Positions 1 to 8,701 of a stretch of DNA of 64,000 bases are shown here, piece after piece. A program made the translations under genes and the position numbers. The notes below the pieces were generated by a model, which was not told the DNA's origin, made no database searches, and saw only the letters and a program-made list of their open reading frames with translations. This DNA comes from Bradyrhizobium sp. AZCC 1719. Lineage in GTDB: Bacteria > Pseudomonadota > Alphaproteobacteria > Rhizobiales > Xanthobacteraceae. Location: NCBI RefSeq assembly GCF_036924525.1, contig NZ_JAZHRU010000001.1:4865001-4929000 (forward strand), in the 5' to 3' direction. The first letter of the stretch is position 1; every line of letters begins with the position of its first letter.

Positions 1-286
1 CGCCGGCGGGCTCGTTGAATTGCTGTACGGTGATGCCGTCGGCCTTGAACGCCTTCATCGCGGCGGCGGCGATCTTGTGGGCAGCGCGCGCGACATGGGC
101 GTAATCGTCGGGCGTGATGTCGAGGATGTTGCGGGCAGGGACTTTTGGAATCACCAGCGTGTGGCCCGGCGAACGCGGCATGATGTCGAGGAACGCCAGC
201 ACGTGGTCGTCCTCATAAACCTTGTGGCAGGGAAATTCGCCGCGCAGGATTTTTGCGAAGGGGTTGTTGACGTCGTAGGCGGGCAT
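1..286 (-). CDS. HIT family protein, 3' end outside window
   Basis: The first 95 residues of a histidine-triad protein are visible, starting MPAYDVNNPFAKILRGE. The phrases KVYEDDHVLAFLDIMP and GHTLVIPK are typical of the Hint/HinT branch of the HIT superfamily, small nucleotide hydrolases or transferases acting on AMP-linked substrates. The HxHxH catalytic triad would lie beyond position 1 and cannot be checked. The gene is the last of a minus-strand run with the DUF482, phosphodiesterase and RidA genes upstream. Family assignment is good; the substrate is unknown. Confidence 0.85.
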   Translation of the reverse strand, partial: MPAYDVNNPFAKILRGEFPCHKVYEDDHVLAFLDIMPRSPGHTLVIPKVPARNILDITPDDYAHVARAAHKIAAAAMKAFKADGITVQQFNEPAG

Positions 287-339
287 GGGCTTCTTCCCTC
301 AAGGTTTGATCTCAAATCTCACGTCGCCAGCTCAACCGG

Positions 340-1578
340 TCAAGTCTCGTCGGCGGCCTTGCGGAACGGGCCGGCTTCGGTCAGTTCCCGTCCGACCTCC
401 GCGACATAGGCGCGCTCGCGCTTCAGATAGTCGGCAATCGCGCGGCGCAAATCGGGATCGGCGATGAAATGCGCGGAATAGGTGGTTTGCGGCAGGTAAC
501 CGCGGGCCAGTTTGTGCTCGCCCTGCGCGCCGGCCTCCACGACCTTCAGGCCGCGCTCGATCGCAAAATCGATCGCCTGATAGTAGCAGACCTCGAAATG
601 CAGGAACGGGTGATGCTCGACCGCGCCCCAATTGCGGCCGAACAGTGTGTCCGAGCCGATAAAATTGATAGCACCTGCGATCCAGCGGCCGTTGCGCTTG
701 GCCATCACCAGGAGCACGTCGCGGCTCATGCTCTCGCCGATCAGCGAGAAGAATTTTCGTGTGAGATAGGGGCGACCCCATTTGCGCGAGCCGGTCTCCA
801 TATAGAACGCGAAGAACGCATCCCACGCGTCCTCGGTGATATCGGCTCCAGTCAAGCGGTGGATGGTGATGCCGGCGGCCACCGCCTCGCGTCGCTCGCG
901 CTTGATCGCCTTGCGGTGGCGCGAATTCAGCGAGGTGAGAAAATCCTCGAAAGTCCCATAGCCCTCGTTGTGCCAGTGAAACTGCTGGTCGTTCCGTTGC
1001 AGGAAGCCATGCTGACCCAACAACTTCGCTTCCGCCTCGCGGGCAAAGGTCACATGCACGGAGGAGGCGTTGGTCGCGTTGCACAGCGCCATTAGCCCGC
1101 GCGCCAGCGCCGAGCCGATCTGTTTGCGGTCGACGCCGTCGCGGACCAGAAGTCGGGGGCCGGTGGCAGGCGTGAACGGCACCGAGACCTGCAGTTTGGG
1201 ATAATAACGTCCACCGGCGCGCTCATAAGCATCCGCCCAGCCGCGGTCGAAGACATACTCGCCTTGCGAATGGGCTTTCAGATAGCACGGCACGACGCCG
1301 ACGATCTCGCCGTTGAGCCGTGCCAGCAGATGCCGGGGGCCCCAGCCCGTGCGGGCGCAGGCCGAGCCGGAAGCCTCGGCGGCAGCAAAAAATGCGTGGG
1401 AAACGAAGGGGTTATAGGCCGGCTTTGCAGCGGCGCAGGAGCCGTTCCGCGCAGCCAGCGTGTCCAGGTTTTCGAGGCCGTTCGGGTCGCCCGCCGGATT
1501 TGCGCAGGCGTCCCAATCCGCAGCTTTGATGTCGCTGACGGAGGGGACGGCTTCGAGGGTGATTTCGGATGATGCCAT
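340..1578 (-). CDS. GNAT-fold acyltransferase-like protein (DUF482/COG3146)
   Basis: A 412-residue protein. The N-terminal third has NPFVSHAFFAAAEASG and RHLLARLNGEIVGVVPCYLK, and the middle has FDRGWADAYERAGGRYYPKLQ and PFTPATGPRLLV. These match the DUF482 family, which resembles FemAB/GNAT peptidyl or acyl transferases. The C-terminal part (RKAIKRERR, then GSRKWGRPYLTRKFF and EAGAQGEHKLARGY) is also typical. The family's substrate is not established. It lies 54 bp upstream of the HIT gene and 108 bp downstream of the phosphodiesterase, so co-transcription is plausible. No signal peptide or membrane segment is visible. Confidence 0.85.
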   Translation of the reverse strand: MASSEITLEAVPSVSDIKAADWDACANPAGDPNGLENLDTLAARNGSCAAAKPAYNPFVSHAFFAAAEASGSACARTGWGPRHLLARLNGEIVGVVPCYLKAHSQGEYVFDRGWADAYERAGGRYYPKLQVSVPFTPATGPRLLVRDGVDRKQIGSALARGLMALCNATNASSVHVTFAREAEAKLLGQHGFLQRNDQQFHWHNEGYGTFEDFLTSLNSRHRKAIKRERREAVAAGITIHRLTGADITEDAWDAFFAFYMETGSRKWGRPYLTRKFFSLIGESMSRDVLLVMAKRNGRWIAGAINFIGSDTLFGRNWGAVEHHPFLHFEVCYYQAIDFAIERGLKVVEAGAQGEHKLARGYLPQTTYSAHFIADPDLRRAIADYLKRERAYVAEVGRELTEAGPFRKAADET

Positions 1579-1686
1579 CTAGAAATTCAAACCGGTCCCA
1601 TCATGCGATCAGCCAGCGCGCATGGCGACCAACGCCCTGCAAAGATCGTGCATCGGGCAGGCGAGTTCAAGGTGGCGCTGACAGCA

Positions 1687-2439
1687 TCAGGTTCCCGGCA
1701 GGAACCCCTCGAAGATCATCTGGTCGGCGTAGCGTGCCGCCTGCGCACGCTGCTCCGGTGTACGCACGGTCCAGGCCAACAACGGCAGGCCTAAGACGTT
1801 GCGGGCGATCCAGGGCGCGGCCGCGGGCAGCTCATTCACCGAATAGGCAACGAAATGCGGCCGGGTGCGAAAAGCGTGGCGCAGATGCGTCATGCCGCGG
1901 CGCTGCTCCGCTGACGCTTCCGGCCACTCCTCGGCGGTATAGTCGTGCTCGGCTACGATGCCGCGGGCGCGGCCAGGGATCAGTTCGCGCAACGCCACCA
2001 CCTGATCCGGATCGAAGGACATCCCAACCGCCGGGCCGTCATAAGAGGCGAGCACCTTTGCCATCCGTTTCACCAGCCGGCGGTCGCCGTCGAAATGGCT
2101 TTTCACCTCGATCACCAGCGGCACGCGGCCGGCGACCAGCGCGCAGAGATCGCCGAGCGTCATCATCCGTTCCGGCGTATCCTTGAAATTGACGGCCTTG
2201 AGTTCGGCCGCGGTCATACCGAGCAACGCGCCGGAACCGTCGGTGAGGCGGCCGAGCGCATTGTCGTGATGGACCATCGCCTCGCCGTCGGACGAAAGCT
2301 GGATGTCGCATTCGATGGCGAAATTGCCGTCGACGGCGGCCTGCGCGGCCGCCGGCATGTTTTCGACGATGCCACGCGAAATATCATGCAGGCCGCGATG
2401 AGCGACCGGCCTTGCCGTCAGCCAGTCCGGCGCGCGCAC
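1687..2439 (-). CDS. Glycerophosphodiester phosphodiesterase
   Basis: A 250-residue cytoplasmic-type GDPD protein with no signal peptide, like UgpQ. The N-terminus has the catalytic HRG (PVAHRGLHD), ENMPAAAQAAVDGNFAIECDIQ with the metal-binding E and D, and HHDNALGRLTDGSG with the second catalytic His. The C-terminus AWTVRTPEQRAQAARYADQMIFEGF is the usual end of the TIM barrel. These enzymes hydrolyse glycerophosphodiesters to glycerol-3-phosphate and an alcohol. The start lies 15 bp after the RidA stop, so the two genes are probably co-transcribed. Function at family level is secure; the preferred head group is not. Confidence 0.9.
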   Translation of the reverse strand: MRAPDWLTARPVAHRGLHDISRGIVENMPAAAQAAVDGNFAIECDIQLSSDGEAMVHHDNALGRLTDGSGALLGMTAAELKAVNFKDTPERMMTLGDLCALVAGRVPLVIEVKSHFDGDRRLVKRMAKVLASYDGPAVGMSFDPDQVVALRELIPGRARGIVAEHDYTAEEWPEASAEQRRGMTHLRHAFRTRPHFVAYSVNELPAAAPWIARNVLGLPLLAWTVRTPEQRAQAARYADQMIFEGFLPGT

Positions 2440-2454
2440 GAGAGCCGCTCCGCT

Positions 2455-2922
2455 TCAGGACACTTCGAAGATCGCGTCGACCTCGACGGCGGCATCCGAG
2501 GGGAGCGAAGCGACGCCGACCGTGGTGCGGGCGTGCCGGCCCTTGTCGCCAAACGCAGTGACCATCAGGTCGGAGGCGCCGTTGAGCACCTTGGGTCCGT
2601 CGAGAAAATCTGGCGCGGAATTGATGAAGCCGCCGAGCCTGACCACGCGGACGACCTTGTCGAGATCGCCGAGCGCCGCCTTGACCTGGGCCAGCAGGTT
2701 GACGCCACAGCCCTGCGCCGCGGCGTATCCCTGTTCGATCGTGACGCCGGCCCCGAGCTTGCCCTTGGCGATCAGCTTGCCTTCGGCGTTGGCGCAGACC
2801 TGGCCGGAGACGAACAGCAGGTTTCCCGAGCGCACGAAGCCGACATAGTTCGCCATGGGGGTGCGCGGCTCGTTCAGGACGATGCCTTGTGCCGCCAGCT
2901 TCTGTTCGACCGTACCCGCCAT
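2455..2922 (-). CDS. RidA family protein
   Basis: A 155-residue member of the RidA/YjgF/Endoribonuclease L-PSP family, of the longer subgroup that begins with about 15 extra residues (VEQKLAAQGIVLNEPRTPMANY). NLLFVSGQVCANAEGKL and RHARTTVGVASLPSDAAVEVDAIFEV carry the conserved core, including the Arg that in RidA binds the imine acid carboxylate. RidA proteins hydrolyse reactive enamines and imines. I chose the ATG at 2922, preceded by GGGGATG, over an upstream in-frame ATG at 3063 whose extra residues look random. It heads the operon with the phosphodiesterase. Confidence 0.9.
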   Translation of the reverse strand: MAGTVEQKLAAQGIVLNEPRTPMANYVGFVRSGNLLFVSGQVCANAEGKLIAKGKLGAGVTIEQGYAAAQGCGVNLLAQVKAALGDLDKVVRVVRLGGFINSAPDFLDGPKVLNGASDLMVTAFGDKGRHARTTVGVASLPSDAAVEVDAIFEVS

Positions 2923-3175
2923 GTTTGCATCCCCGCTTGATGTGACCGTTCCTGACCTGCGGTCAGGCGCGCATTGTTTCGCGCATCGCGCTTTGTCTTG
3001 CAAGCGACGGTGGAGCTTCCGTCCAGCATGGCGATCGAGGCGGATCGTGCCCGAAAATGCCAAAAAACGGCGCGCCTCGGCCTCGAATTCTTGCGTTTTC
3101 GTGGCACCGCCCTAGTTGCGGCGCAATGGGCCCGTCACTAATGTAATCGAATCTCCCTCGAGGAAAAAACAGAAC

Positions 3176-4042
3176 ATGGCTAGCTCGTTCCCGATTCCGG
3201 TTCGTGCTTTGGTATTTTCGGCTGCTGCCACCTTGCTCTCAGGCTTCACAAACGGTCCGGCGCTGGCTGGCGCCAGCGGGCCATTTCTCGCCCACCAGGC
3301 GATGTATGAATTGAAGCTGGTCAAGTCGCGCGGATCCAATGCGATATCGGGTGCGCGCGGGCGCATTCTCTACAATTTTTCAGGTAGCGCCTGCGAGGGC
3401 TACACCTCCGAATTCCGCCAGGTGTCCGAACTTGACAGCGGCGAGGGCAGGCTGACGCTGAGCGACCTTCGCTCGCATTCCTGGGAAGATGCCGCCGGCA
3501 AGAGCTATCGCTTCAAGATCGACACCCGCATGAACGATACCGACTCCGCGCCGGTCGACGGCGTGGCGGAACGGGTCGGCGACCGCATCACGGTCAAGCT
3601 GAAACAGCCGGTTGCGAAGACGTTCGAGCTCGACGGCAAGGTCGTGTTCCCGACCGAACAGATCCAGCACATCATCGCCGCCGCGCGCGCGGGCAAGTCG
3701 GTGCTGGAGCTGATGGTCTATGACGGCTCGGATAATGGCGAGAAGGTCTACAACACGCTGTCGGTGATCGGGAAGCCGATCCCGGGCACCCAAAGCATTG
3801 CAACGCCCGATCCCTCGACCGCCAACGACCAGATGAAGGCGCTGACCCGCTGGCCCGTCACCGTGAGCTATTACGACCGCGACGCCAAGGCGAAAGACGG
3901 CGAGCAGACGCCGGTTTACGCGATGTCGTTCGAGCTGTTTGAGAACGGCGTCTCCCGCGCGCTGGTGCTCGATTACAACGATTTCGTGATTGCCGGCGCC
4001 ATGGGGCGGTTCGACGTCAGGGATTCCAAACCCTGCAAGTGA
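3176..4042 (+). CDS. eipB: EipB-type periplasmic cell-envelope integrity protein (DUF1849)
   Basis: A 288-residue exported protein with a signal peptide over about residues 1-30 (VRALVFSAAATLLSGF). HQAMYELKLVKSRGS, GRILYNFSGSACEGYTSEFRQ and FPTEQIQHIIAAARAGKSVLEL are characteristic of DUF1849, the family named EipB in Brucella, where a beta-spiral periplasmic protein supports envelope integrity. Cys73 and Cys287 are placed as in the conserved disulfide of that family. The start at 3176 follows AGGA; an upstream start at 3116 would bury the signal peptide. It is a single gene facing the minus-strand RidA operon. Confidence 0.88.
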   Translation: MASSFPIPVRALVFSAAATLLSGFTNGPALAGASGPFLAHQAMYELKLVKSRGSNAISGARGRILYNFSGSACEGYTSEFRQVSELDSGEGRLTLSDLRSHSWEDAAGKSYRFKIDTRMNDTDSAPVDGVAERVGDRITVKLKQPVAKTFELDGKVVFPTEQIQHIIAAARAGKSVLELMVYDGSDNGEKVYNTLSVIGKPIPGTQSIATPDPSTANDQMKALTRWPVTVSYYDRDAKAKDGEQTPVYAMSFELFENGVSRALVLDYNDFVIAGAMGRFDVRDSKPCK

Positions 4043-4103
4043 CGGCACCCTGAAAACGGTCGCGCCCGAAGATCGCGCGGGCGTCTCACACTTTGACTTG
4101 ATG

Positions 4104-4322
4104 TCACCCGCGCGTGAAGTCGCCGGGCTTCAATCCGAGCGCTTTGACAGCCGGCGCCGGAAGCGGCCCCCAAGCCTCGACCCTTTCATTTGGGGCCATC
4201 ATTGCTGCGATGATTGCCTCGGCCTTTGCCGGATCCCGTTCAGCCACATAGTAGACCGAGCGAACGGGTGCACCGCCTCCCAACGGTTCAGTCGTTACGA
4301 GGACAACCTGACCATCTGCCAT
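4104..4322 (-). CDS. Small conserved-type hypothetical protein, 72 aa
   Basis: A 72-residue protein beginning MADGQVVLVTTEPLGGG and ending PAVKALGLKPGDFTRG. It has an alpha/beta-like pattern, an ERDPAKAEAIIAAMM helix and no cysteine, signal peptide or membrane segment. I do not recognise a named family. It is a real gene by codon use and by its compact ordered sequence; much longer readings of the same frame, up to 5090, run antisense to the dehydrogenase and look random. It converges on eipB, and its start faces the dehydrogenase operon across a 162-bp region containing a palindrome. Confidence 0.6.
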   Translation of the reverse strand: MADGQVVLVTTEPLGGGAPVRSVYYVAERDPAKAEAIIAAMMAPNERVEAWGPLPAPAVKALGLKPGDFTRG

Positions 4323-4396
4323 GGTTTGATATACCACTGACGCGGTGTCATTTCCACGATGGGCCGCCCCCGCGAGCCCGCGCTGCAGCAACGGCC

Positions 4397-4424
4397 ATAC
4401 AAGATGGGCGCTCCCATCTTGTAT
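4397..4424. promoter_or_regulatory. Perfect 12-bp inverted repeat upstream of the dehydrogenase operon
   Basis: The arms ATACAAGATGGG and CCCATCTTGTAT are perfect complements around CGCT. The element sits between the divergent starts of the 72-aa gene (4322) and E1 alpha (4485). The half-site ATACAAGAT/ATCTTGTAT resembles operators of GntR/FadR-type repressors, so an operator is my first reading. A hairpin in the E1 alpha leader is the alternative; there is no T-run that would make it a terminator. Confidence 0.45.
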
Positions 4425-4484
4425 TGTTCCGGCCCAGCACCAATTACGAATTGTGGGATGCAGAATCGCTCTGGGAGCGAGGAC

Positions 4485-5585
4485 GTGGCCAGCAAAAAAA
4501 TGACAGACGGAGGACTTCCCGTCATCGCGCGCTTTGAGGTGCGCCACCGCAATTACCTCGCGCCAGACGGCTCGATTAACCGACCGCTCCCTGCATTCGC
4601 CTCCGATGCCAACCTCATCACCGCGCTCTATCGAGCGATGCTGCTGCTGCGCAACTTTGACCGAAAGGCTGTAGCGTTGCAGCGCACCGGCCGGCTCGGG
4701 ACGTACGCCGTTTCGCTCGGCCAGGAGGCGGTGTCGGTCGGGATAGCCAGCGCGATGCGCGCAGAGGACGTCCTGTTGCCCTCCTATCGCGACAATGGCG
4801 CGCTGATCTGGCGTGGCGTCAAGCTGGAGGAGATCCTGCTGTTCTGGGGAGGGGACGAGCGAGGCAATCAATTCTCCGGACCGGTCGAGGATTTCCCGTT
4901 TTGCGTTCCCGTGGGATCGCAGGCGCCGCATGCCGCCGGCGTTGCCTATGCCTTCAAGCTTCGCAAGCAGCCGCGTGTCGCCGTATGCATGTTCGGCGAT
5001 GGCGCCACTTCGAAGGGTGATGTCTACGAAGCCATGAATTTTGCCGGGGTGCATAAATTGCCGGTCGTGTTCGTCGCCACCAACAATCAATGGGCTATTT
5101 CCGTCCCGTTACGACTACAGACCGGTTGCGAAACGCTGGCGCAGAAAGCCATCGCCGCCGGCTTCATCGGCGAGCAAGTGGACGGCAGCGATGTTGTGGC
5201 GATGCGCGCCGCGGCCGAAGACGCCATTGCCGCCGCCCGTGAGGGCCAGGGCCCGCGCTTCATCGAGGCGGTCACCTACCGGCTCGGCGATCATACGACC
5301 TCCGATGACGCGTTACGCTATCGCTCGGCTGACGAAGTCCAGGCCCGTTGGAAAGAAGAGCCGATTGCGCGCCTCAGGAACTATCTCGTGAGCCAAAAAA
5401 TGTGGAGCAAGGCTGAGGAGGAACGGCTTGCCGCGGAGTGCCATGAGCGCGTCGAGGCGGCGGTCGAGCGCTACCTGGCAACGGAGCCGCGCCGACCCGA
5501 AGCCATGTTCGATCATCTCTATGCCGAGCTGCCCGAGACGTACGCCGCGCAGCGCCGCCAACTCGCGGGAGAGGGCGATGCCTGA
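4485..5585 (+). CDS. 2-oxo acid dehydrogenase E1 component, alpha subunit
   Basis: A 366-residue thiamine-diphosphate enzyme subunit. GDGATSKGDVYEAMNFA, with the NNQWAIS that follows about 25 residues later, is the ThDP/Mg motif. LPSYRDNGALIWRGVKLEEIL and YRLGDHTTSDDA are typical of pyruvate or branched-chain 2-oxo acid E1 alpha. I chose the GTG at 4485, seven bases after GGGAG; ATGs at 4458 and 4500 are alternatives with poorer ribosome sites. The gene overlaps E1 beta by 8 bp. Whether the substrate is pyruvate, acetoin or branched-chain acids cannot be settled from sequence alone, so no symbol is given. Confidence 0.9.
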   Translation: MASKKMTDGGLPVIARFEVRHRNYLAPDGSINRPLPAFASDANLITALYRAMLLLRNFDRKAVALQRTGRLGTYAVSLGQEAVSVGIASAMRAEDVLLPSYRDNGALIWRGVKLEEILLFWGGDERGNQFSGPVEDFPFCVPVGSQAPHAAGVAYAFKLRKQPRVAVCMFGDGATSKGDVYEAMNFAGVHKLPVVFVATNNQWAISVPLRLQTGCETLAQKAIAAGFIGEQVDGSDVVAMRAAAEDAIAAAREGQGPRFIEAVTYRLGDHTTSDDALRYRSADEVQARWKEEPIARLRNYLVSQKMWSKAEEERLAAECHERVEAAVERYLATEPRRPEAMFDHLYAELPETYAAQRRQLAGEGDA

Positions 5586-6558
5586 AATGACGTTGGTCGA
5601 GGCCGTCAATCTGGCGCTCGCCCGCGCGATGGAGGATGACCCTGATGTCGTCGTGCTTGGCGAAGATGTCGGCATCAACGGCGGCGTCTTCCGCGCAACC
5701 GTTGGCCTGCAAACGCGCTTCGGCCCGGAGCGGGTCCTCGATACGCCGCTTGCCGAACTCCTGATCAGCGGGCTCTGTGTCGGCATGGCGGCGCAGGGGG
5801 TGAAGCCCGTCGGCGAGATCCAGTTCATGGGGTTTCTGTATCCCTGCATCGATCAACTGGTGAACCACGCCTCCCGATTCCGTAACCGCACCCAGGGGCG
5901 GCTCACCTGTCCAATGGTTCTGCGGACGCCGCATGGCGCCGGCATTCGCGCGCCGGAGCATCATTCGGAAAGCACCGAGGCGATGCTCGCCCATATCCCA
6001 GGCCTGCGCGTTGTCATTCCTTCGTCGCCGGAGCGCGCATACGGACTGCTGCTCGCCGCGATCCGCGATCCCGATCCGGTGGTGTTTCTGGAGCCGACCC
6101 GCATCTATCGCGCGGCGAAAGGTGAGGTGGAAGATAACGGTGAGGCTTTGCCGCTGGATGTCGCCTTTGTCCTGCGGGAGGGCCGCGACGTCACGCTGAT
6201 TAGCTGGGGTGCGATGCTGAAGGAAACCATGGCGGCGGCCGACGCGCTGGCTGCCGACGGCATCGCCGCCGAGGTCATCGATCTCGCCACGCTCAAGCCT
6301 TACGATGAGGCCACGGTGCTCGGTTCGGTCGCAAAAACAGGGCGGTGTGTCATCGTGCACGAGGCGACACGCACCGGCGGATTCGGAGGCGAGATCGCGG
6401 CGCTGATCGCCGAGCGCGCTCTGACCTCTCTGCTCGCACCTGTAGCCCGCGTCACAGGCTACGACACGATCGTTCCGATGGCGCGGCTTGAGCAACACAT
6501 GATGCCGTCGGTCGATCGTATCGTCACGGCCGCGCGCAAAGCGTGCCAGTTCAGTTGA
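5578..6558 (+). CDS. 2-oxo acid dehydrogenase E1 component, beta subunit
   Basis: A 326-residue transketolase-like beta subunit. MTLVEAVNLALARAMEDDPDVVVLGEDVG, GVKPVGEIQFMGF, PHGAGIRAPEHHSES and HEATRTGGFGGEIAA are signature segments. The beta chain pairs with E1 alpha to form the ThDP active site that decarboxylates the 2-oxo acid and reductively acylates the lipoyl group of E2. The start at 5578 overlaps the E1 alpha stop by 8 bp, which indicates translational coupling. The E2 gene begins 19 bp downstream. Confidence 0.93.
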   Translation: MPEMTLVEAVNLALARAMEDDPDVVVLGEDVGINGGVFRATVGLQTRFGPERVLDTPLAELLISGLCVGMAAQGVKPVGEIQFMGFLYPCIDQLVNHASRFRNRTQGRLTCPMVLRTPHGAGIRAPEHHSESTEAMLAHIPGLRVVIPSSPERAYGLLLAAIRDPDPVVFLEPTRIYRAAKGEVEDNGEALPLDVAFVLREGRDVTLISWGAMLKETMAAADALAADGIAAEVIDLATLKPYDEATVLGSVAKTGRCVIVHEATRTGGFGGEIAALIAERALTSLLAPVARVTGYDTIVPMARLEQHMMPSVDRIVTAARKACQFS

Positions 6559-6577
6559 TTGCCAGCGGGTTTATCCC

Positions 6578-7690
6578 ATGCGCCAGTTCGTATTGCCGGA
6601 TCTGGGAGAGGGTCTCGAAGAGGCGGAGATTGTGAACTGGTATGTCAACGAAGGCGATCACGTCGTTACCGATCAGCCACTGGTTTCGGTCGAGACCGAC
6701 AAAGCCGTCGTCGAGGTGCCGTCACCGTCGAGCGGACGCATCCTGCACCTGTTTGGCGCCAAGGGAGATGTGGTGAAGGTAGGCGCGCCGCTTGTCGAGT
6801 TTGCCGAAGGCCCCGAGCAAGACACCGGCACCATTGTCGGCGAACTTGGCGCTGGCGAGCCGCCGCCGGCGGCAGCGGCACCTTCCGGGCCAGCGGCTGG
6901 ACAGAAAGCCCAGGTGAAAGCGCAAGTGTTTCCGGCGGTGCGCGCGCTCGCCCGCAAGCTCGATGTCGACCTCGATCTGATCGAAGCCACGGGACCCGGC
7001 GGCACCATCACGCGTGCGGATGTGGAACGGGCTGCCAAGGGCTTGTCCCATACCGGACCTGCCGAACCGTTGCGCGGTTTGCGGCGCGCGATGGCTCAGC
7101 GCATGACCACGGCGCATGCCGAGATCGTCCCGGCTGGCGTTACCGACGAGGCCGATATCGACGATTGGCGAACCGGCGAGGACGTGACGATCCGACTGGT
7201 GCGCGCGATCGCTGTCGCCTGCAAGACGGAGCCTTCGCTCAATGCCTGGTACAATTCCGACGCCGGTGAACGGCGTCTGATCGACCGTATCGATCTCGGC
7301 ATCGCCGTCGATACCGGGGGTGGTCTCATCGTTCCTGTGTTGCGCAATGTCGCCGAGCGGGACGTATCTGACCTGCGAACCGGGCTTGACCGGATGCGGG
7401 CGGACGCGGTCGCGCGCTCGATACCTCCGGGAGAACTGCGCGGAGCGACGATTACGCTGTCGAATTTCGGAATGATCGGAGGCCGCTTCGCCAGCCTGAT
7501 CGTGGTACCGCCGCAAGTGGCGATCATAGGCGCCGGCCGGATTACCCAAGGGGTGGTCGCCTATCGAGGCCAGCCGGCGGTGAGGCGCGTGCTGCCGTTG
7601 TCGCTTACCTTCGATCATCGCGTCGTGACAGGCGGCGAAGCCGCTCGCTTCCTGGTAGCGCTCAAAGCGGACCTTGAGCAGTTTTCGTGA
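6578..7690 (+). CDS. Dihydrolipoamide acyltransferase (E2), catalytic Asp replaced by Thr
   Basis: A 370-residue E2. One lipoyl domain covers about residues 1-78, with the lipoylated Lys in VETDKAVVEV. An Ala/Pro linker leads to a peripheral subunit-binding domain at about 110-150 (FPAVRALARKLDVDLDLIEATGPGG), then the catalytic acyltransferase domain from about 165. The active-site segment reads FDHRVVTGGEAARFL; the usual motif is HRxxDG, so the His is present but the Asp position holds Thr. It is third in the operon after E1 alpha and beta. No E3 lipoamide dehydrogenase gene follows, so E3 must be supplied from elsewhere. Confidence 0.92.
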   Translation: MRQFVLPDLGEGLEEAEIVNWYVNEGDHVVTDQPLVSVETDKAVVEVPSPSSGRILHLFGAKGDVVKVGAPLVEFAEGPEQDTGTIVGELGAGEPPPAAAAPSGPAAGQKAQVKAQVFPAVRALARKLDVDLDLIEATGPGGTITRADVERAAKGLSHTGPAEPLRGLRRAMAQRMTTAHAEIVPAGVTDEADIDDWRTGEDVTIRLVRAIAVACKTEPSLNAWYNSDAGERRLIDRIDLGIAVDTGGGLIVPVLRNVAERDVSDLRTGLDRMRADAVARSIPPGELRGATITLSNFGMIGGRFASLIVVPPQVAIIGAGRITQGVVAYRGQPAVRRVLPLSLTFDHRVVTGGEAARFLVALKADLEQFS

Positions 7691-7788
7691 GACAGCCGTG
7701 CGCAGGGCATCCACGAGCGCTGATCTATGGATGGCCGCGAACAGTCACCAGGAGGTTCGGTTAAGCCCGACAATCAGGGAGAGCCAGG

Positions 7789-8082
7789 ATGGTAACTTAC
7801 GTCGTGCTCGCCAACTTCACCGATCAGGGAGTCCGGAGCGCAAAGGACTCGCCGAAACGGGCAGAGGCTTTCAAGAAAATGGCCGAGACCTTCGGAATTA
7901 CGGTAAAGGAGCTGTTCTGGACGCAGGGACGCTACGACATTGTGACGATCCTCGATGCGCCGGATGAATTTTCCGCCATGACGCTTAGCTTGAGCCTCGC
8001 CGCCTTGGGCAATGTTCGCACCGAGTCGTTGCGAGCCTTCTCGGTGGAGGACATGACCAAGGTCGTCGGCAAGATGCTCTGA
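7789..8082 (+). CDS. GYD domain protein
   Basis: A 97-residue protein starting MVTYVVLANFTDQGVRSAKDSPKRAEAF. WTQGRYDIVTILDAPDE carries the GRYD variant of the motif that names the GYD family of ferredoxin-like, dimeric alpha/beta-barrel proteins. The family has no firm biochemical role. It begins 98 bp after the E2 stop on the same strand, so it may belong to the dehydrogenase transcript, though the gap leaves room for its own promoter. It has no signal peptide. Confidence 0.85.
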   Translation: MVTYVVLANFTDQGVRSAKDSPKRAEAFKKMAETFGITVKELFWTQGRYDIVTILDAPDEFSAMTLSLSLAALGNVRTESLRAFSVEDMTKVVGKML

Positions 8083-8216
8083 CAGCCGCTGCACAAGTCG
8101 GCCGTCTCTTGAAACCGAGGGCTGGCTTTTGCCGTCATGCCATGAGGATGGGCCTGTTGCGCGCTCGGAAAGACGCCGCGCTGGTAACGACGGCGAGGCT
8201 CTCATCACGATCTGCG

Positions 8217-8564
8217 TCAGGGACTTGGCGACTTCTGCTCGACTTCCTGAGCAGGGGGCTGCTCCGAAAGTGCCGCTTGACGGTCATACTCCTCAGGTTC
8301 GAACTGTTCCTTGAAGATCGCTCGCAGCAACCGCCAGAGTTCACGGTGGCCCGCGGTTTGACCGCCTTGCGACAGATACTCCGCGATATCCATTACGTCC
8401 GTTCTATAGTCCGCCGCCCCGCGAATACGCGGATCCATGTAGGTCCACTCATGTTCGACGTACAAGCGCTTGGTGTCGGTGTCGAAGACCAGGTTCCAAA
8501 GATCCAGCTCGGTGGTTTCCGGGCCTTTGACCAGCCGATGCAACTCCCGTTTTAAGATGGCCAT
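8217..8564 (-). CDS. Hypothetical protein, 115 aa
   Basis: A 115-residue protein starting MAILKRELHRLVKGPETTELDLWNLVFD, with RLYVEHEWTYMDPRIRG and a disordered Gln/Glu/Pro-rich tail. The ordered acidic-aromatic first 90 residues and the absence of a credible overlapping gene support it. I do not recognise a family; the strand-like DLWNLVFDTDTKRLYVEHEW could be a small beta sheet. It is a lone minus-strand gene between two plus-strand genes. No secretion or membrane signal is visible. Confidence 0.6.
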   Translation of the reverse strand: MAILKRELHRLVKGPETTELDLWNLVFDTDTKRLYVEHEWTYMDPRIRGAADYRTDVMDIAEYLSQGGQTAGHRELWRLLRAIFKEQFEPEEYDRQAALSEQPPAQEVEQKSPSP

Positions 8565-8701
8565 GTTCCGTTCCTTCCGCGCAGGGTTTCGTGGAACGCA
8601 TCCGGGCCTGTGGGGCTCCCTGCAAATTGGAGACTTAATAGAAATCTGATCATTCCTTGCCGGTTCAAGACCGCATAGTTGAGTATCTTGCTTTGAGGGT
8701 G

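Noticed and set aside
1945..2940. 331-residue plus-strand frame over the phosphodiesterase and RidA genes
   Set aside because: Both minus-strand genes there carry clear catalytic motifs; this frame shows only biased composition.
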